Program-made: the position numbers and the translations under genes
From: Rattus norvegicus
Taxonomy: Eukaryota; Chordata; Mammalia; Rodentia; Muridae
Length of the DNA stretch: 64,000 nt
Assembly (NCBI RefSeq): GCF_036323735.1
Contig: NC_086021.1
Location: 129,333,976-129,397,975, forward strand
Direction of reading: 5' to 3'
In this document: positions 22,765 through 34,124 of the stretch, piece by piece
How the letters are laid out: each line of letters starts with the position of its first letter
Position numbering within the stretch: position 1 is the first letter of the stretch
The notes under the pieces: model-generated
What the model was told of the DNA's origin: nothing
The model's database searches: none
What the model saw: the letters and a program-made list of their open reading frames with translations, nothing else

Positions 22765-24560
22765 TGTGTAAGTACACACAGGAGGAGATAGAGGGAAAGA
22801 TTGTTAAAAGAACTTACACTACTTGGGGGAATAATGCTTCCTGAAAGAACCATTCACTACCTGTCAGAAACTCTAATGCCATGCCTGAGAAACCCTTCTC
22901 AAGTTGGGTAATGGACTCCAAGAGACACAGAACTTTATAAGCTGTTGCTTTGCCCTGGTCGTCTCTCACTGCTGAAAACATGGTAGAATGTGGAGTGATG
23001 AGACTGGAACTGATCTGCAACCTTCTCTGAGAAGTCGTTCTCATAATCTGTGCTATGCAAGCTGTCAAGGGTAGCCCTGGGTAGTCCTACCCAGCTATAA
23101 AGCCTGTGAACCACAACAGTCACGGGCCAGCACCAGATCTACATTGGTAAAATAATAACAGGTATCTTGGGGTTTAGCAACAGCTTTCTAATACACTGAA
23201 GGCCTGCTCAGCAGGAGAGAAACCATGCCGCATACTGTAAACCTACCCAGTTACCTGTGACTGCAGAGGTCACAGACCTAAGAAAAACCTATAATTCCTA
23301 ACTGCACTCCAAATACTTATACCCACAGATTAGTTTAACTATCATCCATCATCAAAAGAAGCTACTGTTTGCAGCAGGAGACCATCACAGAAAGTCACAG
23401 CTATTCATGCAGAGAACAAAATGCAGCCATAATGGAGATATCCACAGCACAACTACATTTGAAGCTCGGGAATCTCTCTGAAGAGGGAACAGATCGACTG
23501 TAAGAGTCAGAGGACCAGGAAGTCTGCTCTGAGATTGTAGCTATGTCAGGGAACCATATCCATGACATCTCAACCACTCGGCTGCCTTAACAACACCTGA
23601 CGTCAAAGGAGGCAAAGTTTCAAGTGGAGGGACAGGAGCACCCGCACAGCCATAAACTTCCCTCCTTTAGTTTGTTCTGCTGCAGAATATTCTGGGACTA
23701 GAGGCTAGAAGGATCATCATCAAAGTGACCAGTGAGACTTCATCCAGCAGCTGATGGAAAGACCCACAACCAAACATTAGGTGGTGCTCAGATCGTCCAA
23801 GTGGAGGATTAGGAGGAAGGGTCAGAGGAACCAGAGTGGTCGGGGACATATCACTGAACACTACCCACAGAATCAACTGACAGGACTCAGAGGGACTTGC
23901 AGAATCAGGGAGCCTGTACAGGTCTGACCTAGGTCCTCTGCATATATGTAATGGCTGGATAGCTTGGTGTTCATATGGGAATCCTACCAGTGGGGGAGGG
24001 GGGCTGCTGCCCTGACTCTTGCCTATTTGTGGGACATTTTTCTTCCTACTGGGTTGCCTTGTCCAGCCTTGATGTGATGGTATGTGCCTAGTCTAATTGT
24101 AGCTTGTTATGTAGTGTTTGGTTGATGTCCCTGGGAGGCCTGCTCTTTTCTGAGTGCAGGCATGGTAGTAGGGGTATGGGTTGGATCTGAGGGAGAGGGG
24201 AGGTAAGGGAGACAGTGGTTAGGTAATATATGAGAATTTTTAAAAAGACCTGAATAATAATTGATATCCCAATGTAGATGGGAGCAATCTCATTGGATGC
24301 CACCCCTAGATAAAAAACTATAAGCAGTTAACAACTGCGATGAATGGGAGAAAGTGTTCCCCAGGGATGGTCACCCTGGTAACTACACAGCACTAGGTGG
24401 TCCACCCTTAAAACATGAGCAGGCAACACTGAACTGACTGTGGGTGGCTTTCATATGTTTATTCATTTGTACTTATATCTAACAAAAAGGGTTAAACAAG
24501 AGGAGGCCTGTGGATTTGGAAGGGAGAAATGATGCAATTATACGTTAAGATTTGTAAAAT
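22765..24560 (+). repeat. Older rodent retroelement split by an L1-derived insertion
   Basis: About 22765-23600 and 24248-24560 read as one element. The left part ends ...ccttaacaacacctga, and the right part resumes after an A-rich patch with acctgaataataattgata. The intervening 23601-24247 has the character of an old L1 (Lx-like) 3' UTR on the + strand (accagtgagacttcatccag, gacctaggtcctctgcatat, gggttgccttgtccagcctt). Family assignment is from memory. No intact coding frame is present. Confidence 0.5.
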
Positions 24561-24579
24561 ATACATTTTAAAGGTTACT

Positions 24580-24715
24580 AAAAGTCAGGCCAACATTCAG
24601 GAGGCACAAGAAGGTGGATCTCTGTGAGTTTGAAAGCAGTGTGGTCTACATAGTAAGTTCCAGGACAGTCAGGGCTACATAGAGAAACCCTGCCTGAAAA
24701 CAACAAAACAAAGTT
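24580..24715 (+). mobile_element. B1 SINE
   Basis: caggaggcacaagaaggtgg, gttccaggacagtcagggct and ggctacatagagaaaccctg landmarks with a CA-rich tail. Confidence 0.75.
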
Positions 24716-24853
24716 CAACTAGAAAAGAGGCCAGCAAGGTGGCTTAGCAGAAGGTGTTTGTGCTTAGCAGTGCCAGCCTAACATCAGAATTTCATCTCTA
24801 GAAACCATGTAAAAGTGGAAGTAGTAGTAACCACAAATGTTTTCTCTGGCATG

Positions 24854-24854
<1 letters not shown>

Positions 24855-24898
<44 letters not shown>
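24855..24898 (+). repeat. (CA)n microsatellite
   Basis: About 22 CA units following a degenerate SINE. Confidence 0.97.
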
Positions 24899-24901
<3 letters not shown>

Positions 24902-25319
24902 ACACAAAAGTTTTAAAATTTATTTTCAGAAGTTCAACTGGTCTGAAGAGGTGGTTGTAAAGTTACTTTCTGTGCACGCATGAGGACCTGAGTTCAGATT
25001 CCCAATACCCACGTACAAATGCCAGGTTGGGTAGCAGTCTGAAACCTCAGCCCTAGGGAAGTAAAGACAAACCCTAGAGCTCACTGGCCAGCCCACCTAG
25101 CAGAATCTATGAATGTCAAGTTAAGTAAGAGACCCTGTGCTGAAAATAAACTGTAGGGTAGGTGATTAAAGACACTGGATATTGACCTCTGACTTCCACA
25201 TGCACACATGTGCACACACCCAAATGTGTGTACACACAATCAGTTTATGTTCCAAAATTTCAAGGTTCCAAAGCTTTTACTCAGAAGAGTCCAGTCCTAA
25301 GACCAGTGTCTTCATTAGG

Positions 25320-25465
25320 GACTAGACACTCCCCTATCTATCACCCGCAGGCTAGCCTGTTTACAGCCTGGTCTTCTGCAGGCATTTTCTCAAGTGAGAC
25401 TCCTGACTCTCAGGTGACAATAGATTGTGTCAAGTTGACATAAAACTGGCCAGCATAGCTGGAAT
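25320..25465 (+). repeat. 3' end of a recurrent rodent repeat
   Basis: Contains ggcattttctcaagtgagac and gtgtcaagttgacataaaac, a terminal block found in many rodent loci. A related block is at 61860-62014 in this window. Confidence 0.55.
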
Positions 25466-25684
25466 GTAATGATTGGGGAAGAAAAATGGCCCATAAAGTA
25501 TACAACACATATTTCAGTAAAATGCAAATATAACTAAAAATAATTTGTAGAGCATATCATCTTATCTCTTTAAATTAAGGTTATGTGGGACTGGGAACAT
25601 ATGTAGGTAGAATGCTTGCCTAACACTTGTTCAAGATTAGAAAAACCCAGGAAGCCATAGTTTCCCTTCCCGCACCATATAAAC

Positions 25685-27710
25685 TGGGTGTGGTCCACGT
25701 TTGAAATTCCAGCCCTTGGGAGATAGAAGCCAGAGAATCAGGAGTTCAAAGTTCATGACATAATGAATTCAAGGCCACCTTGGTGTACATGGGACCCTCT
25801 CTTCAAAGAAGAAAAAGACAAGTATTTCTCCAAGAGAAGAATAGATGTGTATATCCACCTATTCACTTGCATATTCATGTAAAGAATTTGCTATGAGGGC
25901 TGGAGAGATGGCTCAGCGGTTAAGAGCATCCAACTACTCTTCCAGAGGTCCTGAGTTCAATTCCTAGCAACCACATGGTGGCTCACAACCATCTGTAATG
26001 GGATCTGATGCCCTTTCTGGTGTATCTGAAGACAGCTACAGTGTACTTAATATAATAAATGAATAAATCTTTAAAAAAAAAGAATTTGCTATAAGAACAA
26101 AGAATACATATCCCTCGTCCCAGCATTTGGGAAGCTGAGGTAAGGGAAACTCAAGTTCAAGGTCAATTGGGTTATTTATTTTCAGGCTGTCCTGACATAG
26201 AGACCTGGTCTTAACCAAATAAAACTTGTGAAGGAAGATGTTATTTCCAGGATGGCTGACACTGGACACTTCTGTTCCTCAGCTGGCCCTGTGGCTCCAA
26301 GGAGCTGGCCATTGGAGAATTCCCAACAAATTGGGTCTAGCCATAGAAAATGTAATACTGAAAGGCAATAAAGAAATGTATTTGCCAGGTAGTGGTGTTA
26401 CCTATCTTTAGCCCTGGCACTTGGGAGGCAGATCTCTGAGTTCAAGCCTGGTTTACACAGTGGGTTCCAGGACAAAGTGGCATTTAGAGAGACCCTGTCT
26501 CAAAACAAAACAAAACAAAAAATAGAGAAAGGGAAGAAGGTAGAAAGGAAGAATAGCCATTTGTTCTTTGGAGCTTAATGCCATGTCCTTTTGGGAATAT
26601 CTCTTCTAGACCTTCCCTGCTCTGATACAACCAGACATCAAGCCCTTGGTAATATTGTCAGAGGAAAACACTAGGGAGATTAAAGCCTACCAAGTTAGGA
26701 CTTGAAAAACTCTTGGAACTCTGGAGATAAAAGTAGGGAGGGTGGTTAATTTGGTGGTATATGTGTAGCATGCACAGGGCCTTGCCTTTCCCACACACCC
26801 CACACTGCATAAACCAGACATGACTTGTAAGTCTAATACTTGGGAAGTGGAGGCAGGAAGATCAGAAATTCAGGGTTTTTCTAGGCAAGATAGAGAGTTC
26901 AAAGCCAGCTAAGGATACAAGCTAAACACAAGAGTTAACACTGAGAGTTAGGGAGACTGGCTCAGTCAGCAAAGTTCCTGCAGCACAAGTTTGGAACCAC
27001 AGCATCCATAGAAGAGCCAAGTTCAGGCGCTAGAGAAGCTTCAGTGGTTGAGCACTTGTTGCTATAGCAGAGGACCCAGGTCAGAGCCCAGCACATACAT
27101 GGTGGCTCACACAGCTCCAGTTCTATAGGCTCTAGTATCCCCTTCTCTGTTCTCCAGACAGCAGACGTGTGCATGGTGCAGACACAAATGCAGGCTAACA
27201 GGAGAGCTACTGAAACAAGAATCAGCACTGCCCAGAGATAGGAACAGAACCCATGTCTCAATAATAGTCCTACTTAGTGTTCAATTCAAAGCAAAGCAAA
27301 ACTAGCTCAGGGGTCTGGGGAGGACGGCTCAGTGTTAAGGACTCTTATTCTTCCAGCAGCCCTGAGTTAGTTCCCAGAAGCCACAAGGGCCAGGTCCCAA
27401 CTGCCTGTGACTCTAAGGAATCTGCTACCTTTTTCTGAACTCAGTCAGCTGCACTCGCATGTGCATACCAGGTGACCTGAATAATAGACACACGTAATGT
27501 AAAAGCAGTAAAAATGAATCTTAAGTGACTATATAGACAAAATATAATTTATCAGTCCCCCCTTAAATAGAGGGTTGTGGGTGGTGGTGTGCATACTTAT
27601 GTCACTATTCAGGAGGCAGAGGCAGTCTGATCGAGTCCAGCCTGGCCTACAGAGTTAATTTCAAGAGCTACACAGTAAGATCCTGTCTCCAAAACAAGAT
27701 ACACACACAT
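25685..27710 (+). mobile_element. Cluster of degenerate B1 SINEs
   Basis: Three + strand B1 copies are recognisable, at about 25685-25815, 26388-26525 (A-tail as caaaacaaaacaaaa) and 27575-27705. A B2 at 25895-26078 is listed separately. The remaining sequence up to 27570 is SINE-like (B3/B4 debris near 26940-27210 and 27310-27500), with no gene. Confidence 0.65.
25895..26078 (+). mobile_element. B2 SINE
   Basis: Well-preserved B2. Target duplication aaagaatttgctat is at 25881-25894 and 26079-26092. Confidence 0.95.
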
Positions 27711-27757
27711 ATAATTTAAAAGTATTTAAGATACTTTTTTGTTAAAGAAAATGAAGA

Positions 27758-27910
27758 TGGGCTGGAGAGATGGCTCAGCAGTTAAGATCACTCACTGCTC
27801 TTCCAGACGAGCTGCACCCACTGGACAGTTTGCAACTGTCCATGATGGGATCTGACGTCCTCTCCTAGTGTACAAGCATGCATGCAGACAAAGCACTCAT
27901 ATATAAAGAA
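27758..27910 (+). mobile_element. Diverged B2 SINE
   Basis: gggctggagagatggctcag start and a B2-like middle (gatgggatctgacgtcctct), with an internal segment absent. Confidence 0.75.
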
Positions 27911-28329
27911 CATAAAAACTGGTGAGCCTAGCATAGTGACACATACCTTTAGTCCCAGCATTTGGAAAGTGGAAGCAGCGGGATCAGGAGAGAAAGGCCA
28001 ACCTTGGCTGCACAGTGAATTAAAAACCAGTCTGTGTCTCAAGTGAGCCAGGCATTGTGGGCATGCCTTTACCCCACAACTGGGAGGTAGCGGTAGGAGG
28101 ATACCTAGTCCGAGACCATTCTGGTCTATATAGCAAGACATTTTGCTAAATATAAGCAAAATAGTCATTTGGAGACAAACTCCTATAGCCCAGGATGATG
28201 CTGAAAGTCCCTAGTAGCTGAGTCCTGATCCTTCTGCCCCATCCCTACGTGCTGGGCTTACAGATGTGTGCTATCATACCACAGCACACCATAGTTTACA
28301 CAGTGCTGGATATTCAACCCTATGTCCTA

Positions 28330-29056
28330 GGCTTTAGTCATGTTTAATAGGATTCTCTAGAGAGACAGGATAAGGGAAAAATGTATATATAATTTAATAT
28401 ATACATAATACATTAAGAAAATGTATTAAGGTTTACATTTTTAAAAAGTGGCAACAGTTGGCTCACACCTGAGAGGCTGAGAACACGAGAGTTGCTTGGT
28501 CTTTGGGGCTAGCCTCTGCTGTTGGAGATGACCCACTGGGGCTCTCTCAGGCTAGAGAGGCTGATAGCTAATTGGTCAAGGCTGAGTCTCTCAGCAGTTC
28601 CAACCTGGCATGGAAAAACTGAAAGGTTCCTGGAGAGCCATTGGTCCTTAGTCAGTGACGGAATTCTCTACTTTCAGTGTCACTGGAGACTGAAAAGTTT
28701 TGGATATCTGGAGCAATTTGCATTTTTTAAAATTAGGCACTGAGTTACTTTTCTGTTGCTGTGATAAAATACTGAGAGTAAAGGCAGATTAAGAGCTGAA
28801 TTAAACTTGTTTCCAAAGGACTAGATTCCATGATGGTGGGAACAGCATTGGCAGGACTGAGAAGCTGGCTGACCACATTTCAACCTAGTCATATTTTGAC
28901 CATACACAGGAAGCAGAGGGAGCAGGATGGAAATGGGGTAGGGCTATAAACCCTCAAAGCCAGTGACTGCACCTCCCTAAATATTACCACCAACTGGGGA
29001 CCAAGTGTTGAGAAACACGAGCCTATTGGGGACATTCTCATTCAAGCTACAATAGG
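28330..29056 (+). repeat. Two abutting rodent interspersed repeats
   Basis: 28340-28735 starts with ggattctctagagagacagg, a recurrent rodent repeat start. 28740-29056 starts ttctgttgctgtgataaaat and ends cattctcattcaagctacaa, matching the fragments at 22600 and 62845. No coding potential is visible. Confidence 0.55.
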
Positions 29057-29384
29057 GACGGTCCATTTGAACCACAGAATAAAGAGGAGATAATCACATT
29101 GTTTTGTGAATATCAGGTCATTTCCCACTCCCCCAGAAAACTCTTTTTTAACTGAGGAATGATGGCACATGTCTATAATCTCAGCCCTTGTAAAGGTATA
29201 AGCATATGGGTCAGAAGTTCAAGTTCACCTTCAGCTACATATGGAGTTTGAGACCAGACTGAACTACAAAGACACCGTCTTGAACCTTTCCCAGCTTCTC
29301 CTCAAAAAGTTAAACTGGGCAGTAGTGGCGTATGAGTTTAATCTCACCACTCGGGAGGCAGAGATATGAGGATCTCTGCAAGTC

Positions 29385-29410
29385 TTAAAAAAAAAAAAAA
29401 ACAAAAAAGG

Positions 29411-29471
<61 letters not shown>

Positions 29472-29665
29472 CCCTGGGGCGGACAGATGGCTCAATGATT
29501 AAGAGTGCTGACTGATCTTCCAGAGGTCCTGAGTTCAAATCCCAGCAACCACATGGTGACTCACAACCATCTGTAATGAGATCTGATGCCCTCTTCTGGT
29601 GTGTTTAAAGACAGCTACAGTGTACTTCTATATAATACATAAATCTTTAAAACAACAAAAAAACA
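29385..29665 (+). repeat. (GA)n tract followed by a B2 SINE
   Basis: An A-rich B1 tail runs into about 28 GA units (29414-29469), then a B2 at 29474-29665 (ggcggacagatggctcaatg ... ggtgtgtttaaagacagcta). Confidence 0.9.
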
Positions 29666-29669
29666 TTTT

Positions 29670-31080
29670 GTCATTCCAACTTGTGGCACAATCACAAAAA
29701 AATCACTCCAGATTCAGGAAAACTGAGAACCATCAGATTTGAAAAACCCAATGTGAAAAATGTTGAAAAATGCTGTACAAGGAAAATTAGCCACAGTAAG
29801 ACAAAGGCTTGAGAGAAGAGGCAGAAATTAAGAGGACAGGGAATGCTTAATTGTGAACCTATGGTACCTAATAAAATTGAGGATCAAGATAAATAGCCCA
29901 TTGACAATGGGTAAGCAGCCAGCCCACTGGCATGGTTGAGATGGCCTAAATGTCTGGTCCATGTGTAAATTCATAAAAGTCTACTTGTAACTTGATAAAC
30001 AGAAAGGGGCAATGAGCTGTGCTGAAAGACACTGGAGTGTTGGGGAAAATGCATTAAAGATGTTTTCACATCAGAATGGAACTTGGGGAATGTGTTAAGT
30101 TGCCTATGAGACTATGGATGCCATCAAAATTGATAAAGGATCTGAGCAGGAGAAGGCACATGAGAGGCACGACTCAAGGAGACGCAAAAAGACTTCAAGG
30201 CAGATGGCATTTGCTGAAGGACAGGAGGTCAGTACTGTAATTATGAAGGATCATCGCATTCATGGATCTTAAGGACATTTGGACTGTGAAGATTGTGGGA
30301 CTGACAATTGTTTCTGTTGTAGAAAGTTGAACTGCATACAATTTTTGCTTAGACAAAAAGGAGGAAATGTTGCAGGATATTTGATCAGACTGAAATTTGA
30401 GATTGTGTTATTTACTGGAAAAAACTTTCTAGTTGTGGTGAGGCTCAGCCCTTAGTGCACACCTTTAATCCCTCTGGCTGGAATACAGACACATTCTTAA
30501 TATACATCTTTAATCCCAAACAATGACAATAAAGTTAGTTTGTAAAAGAAAGCACCCATGTATGAAAGTAATGTTTAATTGAGTGGGAGACAAAGTAATG
30601 AATCAGAGAAAGATTTGACAAGATCTGTCCAACTCTCATGAGGAGAGGAAAGAGGTAACAGGAGGGAGCAGCACAGAGGGAGGAGGAAGCAGCTTTACCG
30701 GGACAGTTGGACGGAGACAGGTTACAGAGAGAGAAAAGTCTAGGCACGGGTAATGATGGAACAAGCCAGACAATGAGGAGGAGCCCGAAAATTAGAACAT
30801 ATTGTCAAAATTAGTTTGAGGCCAAGCAGAGCCATTCAGAGGCTGAGAAAGAATCCAGATTGAATCAGTTTTGAGCCAGAACGGCTGAGTTGACCAGCTT
30901 TTGAGTTCAGAAAAAACTGCAAAGGGTGAGCTGATTCAGCAGTGAGTCTCAGACGGTACATTCTAGGCCTAGATAAGATTGGAGGCTAGAAGGTTCCAGG
31001 TTTAGGCCTGTGTTGGCAGACTGAGGCACTTAGCCTCAGAGATGACAATTACATCAGGCAAATAAGTTACTTTTACATCT
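29670..31080 (+). mobile_element. LTR-retroelement remnant (internal tail plus one LTR)
   Basis: A purine tract aaaaaggaggaaa at 30356-30368 is followed at once by TGTTGCAGGATATTTGATC, the arrangement of a polypurine tract next to a 3' LTR. The LTR would run to about 31077. The 700 nt before the tract have no surviving gag, pol or env frame that I can recognise. I find no matching 5' LTR. The element is an old, non-coding remnant, and its family is not assigned. Confidence 0.5.
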
Positions 31081-31209
31081 TCCCTCCCTTCCTCCCTCTC
31101 TGAGTTGCTCCAACATGGCCTTGAATTCTCTCTCAGCCTCCCAAATAGGTCAGAGTTCAGGTGTGTAACTGTACCCAGTCAACAATTTTAGACTTTTAAT
31201 CTAAAATCT

Positions 31210-31345
31210 TGGGCTAGCTTTTTATTTTTCTTGAGATGGGGTCTCCCTATGGAACTATGTACACCAGGCTGGCCTCAAATTCACAAGATATCCACCTCCT
31301 TCTGCCTCCTGAATGCAGGATTAAAGGCATCTGCTCCCAAGCTTG
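31210..31345 (-). mobile_element. B1 SINE
   Basis: Reverse B1: cttgagatggggtctccctat, accaggctggcctcaaattc, ggattaaaggcatctgctcc. Confidence 0.8.
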
Positions 31346-31409
31346 GCTTGGGCATTACTAAAGCTTAATATGTTAGAGTTAAAACTATCATATTAAGAAG
31401 AAAAGCACC

Positions 31410-31519
31410 AGGGTTGGGGATTTAGCTCAGTGGTAGAGCGCTTGCCTAGCAATCGCAAGGCCCTGAGTTCTATCCTCAGCTCCAAAAAAAAAAAAAAAAA
31501 AAAAAAGAAAGAAAAAAAA
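31410..31519 (+). mobile_element. ID SINE
   Basis: Sense ID with several substitutions (gcaatcgcaag, gagttctatcctcagctcc) and an A-tail of more than 20. The aaaagcacc target duplication is at 31401-31409 and repeated after the tail. Confidence 0.93.
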
Positions 31520-32014
31520 AAGCACCTTGCTGAGTGCTTTATAAATAATCTTATTAGAATGAGATTGTAGAAAAATAATCTCATCTAACAGCCTTTAGGT
31601 GTGTCCTTTATCCTAGGATATGGATGGAACACCTATACATTTAAAGTGAAACTCATATTTAGACTTATTTCATTTGGTAATAAGGGTGTGGAGATAGTAG
31701 AAGTAGACCAGAGAGTAAATAAGTGATAAGGTGAAAAGCATTTTATTCTTTGTTGGTGGAAATGGGTTTAGAGGGCAAGCACACCTGTAATCCAGCACTT
31801 GGAAGATGAGGCAGGAGGTAGTCTTGTATCCATAGTGAGTCTGAGGCCAGTCTTGGAAACATAAAATGTTGCCTGAAAACAGCCCCGCCCCACCATACCC
31901 CAAACCAAAAAATAACTGAAAAGAGAAAAGTTCATAAATTGCAAAAAACATTCCAGCTTACAAACTGCAACTTTTCTGAATGTAGGAAGCCTATCTTTTT
32001 TCAAGATTATTTTT

Positions 32015-32101
32015 TTTTCTTTTCTTTTTTTTTCGGAGCTGGGGACCGAACCCAGGACCTTGCGCTTGCTAGGCAAGCACTCTACCGCTAAATCCCCAAC
32101 C
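32015..32101 (-). mobile_element. ID SINE with 5-nt deletion
   Basis: Reverse ID with target duplication tcaagattattttt at 32001-32014 and 32102-32115. The conserved ctaccactgagctaaatcc block has lost actga. It inserted into the tail of the B3-type SINE that follows (about 32116-32275, -). Confidence 0.93.
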
Positions 32102-32115
32102 TCAAGATTATTTTT

Positions 32116-32275
32116 AATAACTCATTTACTCATTTTTATTTCATGTGCATTGGTATTTTGCCTGCATATATGTCTGTGAGGGTGTTGGATCCCCTCGAAA
32201 TGGAGTTAGTTTTGAACTGCCATGTGGGTTCTGGGAATTGAACCCAAGTCCTCTGGAAGAGCAGCTGACCCATCT
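32116..32275 (-). mobile_element. B3-type SINE
   Basis: Reverse B3: gtattttgcctgcatatatg, gttctgggaattgaaccc, cctctggaagagcagctgac. It is the host of the ID at 32015. Confidence 0.8.
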
Positions 32276-33427
32276 CTGATAATCTTAACACTACCCAGAG
32301 GTATAATAGACAAAATGGGCCTTTACCCCAACTGTAATTTCTTTAGTTAAAATTGTGGTGTGTGTGTAGTCCAAGTGTGTGTAGGTGCCTCCTGATGCCA
32401 GAGGTGTCATATCTCCTGAAGCTGCAGTTATAGCTAACAATTGGGTGCTGAGAACTCAACATGGTGGCCCGTAACAGTAGCCAGGGCTCTTCTCTAGAAC
32501 TCTAAACATTTTTAAATAAAAATTAACTTATTACAAAAAGTTATTTCAAACTTGCATGGTTCTAAAAAAGTAAAACATGCCATTCACAGACTCTTTCGTG
32601 CGTTTTTCATTCTTCCAGAGTTCTGAGATCCAGCGCCCTCTTCTGGCTTTCTATGGCACAAGACACCGGTAAACATGCAAGTAAAACACTCATACATGTA
32701 AAAACAAGAGAGCAAGAGCAAGAGAGATCGATAATCTGCGGTTCTGCGGAGGCCTAATGATCTCAGTGTCATTTCTGAATTACACAAGGTGGCATGAGAG
32801 ATTCTCAGAATTGTCCTCTGACCTTCACATTTAACAGTGGTATGTGTGCGCCTACACAAATACACGAAATAAAAACGTATACAAAATAATTTTAGTACTC
32901 AATAGGGATAACTGCTCGGTTTACATTCTATTACTTTCCATCATACACACTAGATAATCATTAGTTTTTGATTTTCAGTTAGCCTTTCAGGAATCTGATT
33001 ATATGGACTCTCAATTTCTTCTGTGCTCGGTATACCATCGGCTCTCAATGTTTTATTCAAAGATTTCTTTACCTTTTCTCTCTTCTTTTGGAGCCACGTT
33101 CTCATTGAGCTGGTCAGGCTCTTTGGAACTTTTAAATCCCCTGCCTCAGTAATCGAGCCTTATGATTAACTGGCCGGTTGCACCATGCTCAGTCTGAAAC
33201 CAATTCTGTGCTTGGGAAGATTTAAATTGCAAATGGACTCAGCTCTAACAGGATCATGACAACCCACCGACTCAAGGAGAAACAATATTGACAAGAGCAC
33301 TCTACACTTCTACATATACCTTTCTGCCTCACACGCTATTGTCCGGCCATTACCCCACTCCCTCTTTTTCTACAGATAGTGGCCCTACACGATTCTATCT
33401 TGGGATTTTCCTTTGTTTCCGTTTTCT

Positions 33428-33538
33428 TTCTTTTTTTTTTTTTTTTCCTTTTTTTTTTTTTTTCCGGAGCTGGGGACCGAACCCAGGGTCTTGCGCTTGC
33501 TAGGCAAGCGCTCTACCACTGAGCTAAATCCCCAACCC
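33428..33538 (-). mobile_element. ID SINE
   Basis: Reverse ID. Perfect 14-bp target duplication tgtttccgttttct is at 33414-33427 and 33539-33552. Confidence 0.96.
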
Positions 33539-33610
33539 TGTTTCCGTTTTCTAAGAACACAACTTTTACAAAATCAACTCTCATTTATGCTTCACTTAGG
33601 GAAGTCTTAT

Positions 33611-33659
33611 ATTTTTGGTTGTGAGCCTAGCCTTTAACGGCTGAGCCATCTCTCCAGCC
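33611..33659 (-). pseudogene. Tailless 5' fragment of 4.5SI RNA (retropseudogene)
   Basis: On the - strand this 49-nt insert reads gggctggagagatggctcag followed by ccgttaaaggctaggctcac and aaccaaaaat. To my memory this is the first half of the rodent nuclear 4.5SI RNA, with one extra A. The CCGTTAAGGCTAGG block distinguishes it from ordinary B2. It is flanked by 18-bp direct repeats differing at one base (cacttagggaagtcttat at 33593-33610 and cacttaggtaagtcttat at 33660-33677) and has no A-tail. That fits the described class of tailless retropseudogenes copied from the 5' part of small RNAs. Confidence 0.75.
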
Positions 33660-33769
33660 CACTTAGGTAAGTCTTATGGAAAGCTCCCCAGACCCTGTCG
33701 CTGGCATAATCACATGCTATCCTACTACGCTTATTATTTCTCATCTATAATTAATTTTGTCACGCCCTT

Positions 33770-33880
33770 ACCCGTCTTCTTTGGTGGAGTGTTAACTCTG
33801 GGAACGCAGTGACTGCTTTTCCTAATTCAGTTACACAGCATGTTCTCAATCAACATTTGTTATAGAATAATGAGAACAGC
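33770..33880 (+). repeat. Possible L2 3'-end remnant
   Basis: gggaacgcagtgactgcttt and cagcatgttctcaatcaaca resemble the 3' terminal blocks of L2. Diverged. Confidence 0.4.
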
Positions 33881-33912
33881 TTGGAATTTCAGTCAAAAGC
33901 TCCATCTAGACC

Positions 33913-34124
33913 AGTGTTTCTCAACCTATGGGTTGCGACCCTTAAAAGGTCAAACCACCGGTTGGACAAGGATCATAGGAAAACAGATATTTACATTACG
34001 ATTCATAACAGTAGCAAAATTACAGCTATGAAGTAGCAACAAAGATAATTTTATGGTTGGTGGGTCACCACACATGAGGAACTGTCTTAAAGGGTTCCAG
34101 CATCAAGAAGGTTAAGAACCATGT
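33913..34124. mobile_element. URR1-like hAT-type DNA transposon
   Basis: About 212 bp with imperfect terminal inverted repeats: cagtgtttctcaacctatgg at the left, and aaggttaagaaccatg at the right (its reverse complement reads catggttcttaacctt). The body (ttgcgacccttaaaaggtca, tatttacattacgattcata, gtagcaaaattacagctatg) matches my memory of the rodent URR1 non-autonomous element. No transposase frame is present. Confidence 0.75.
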
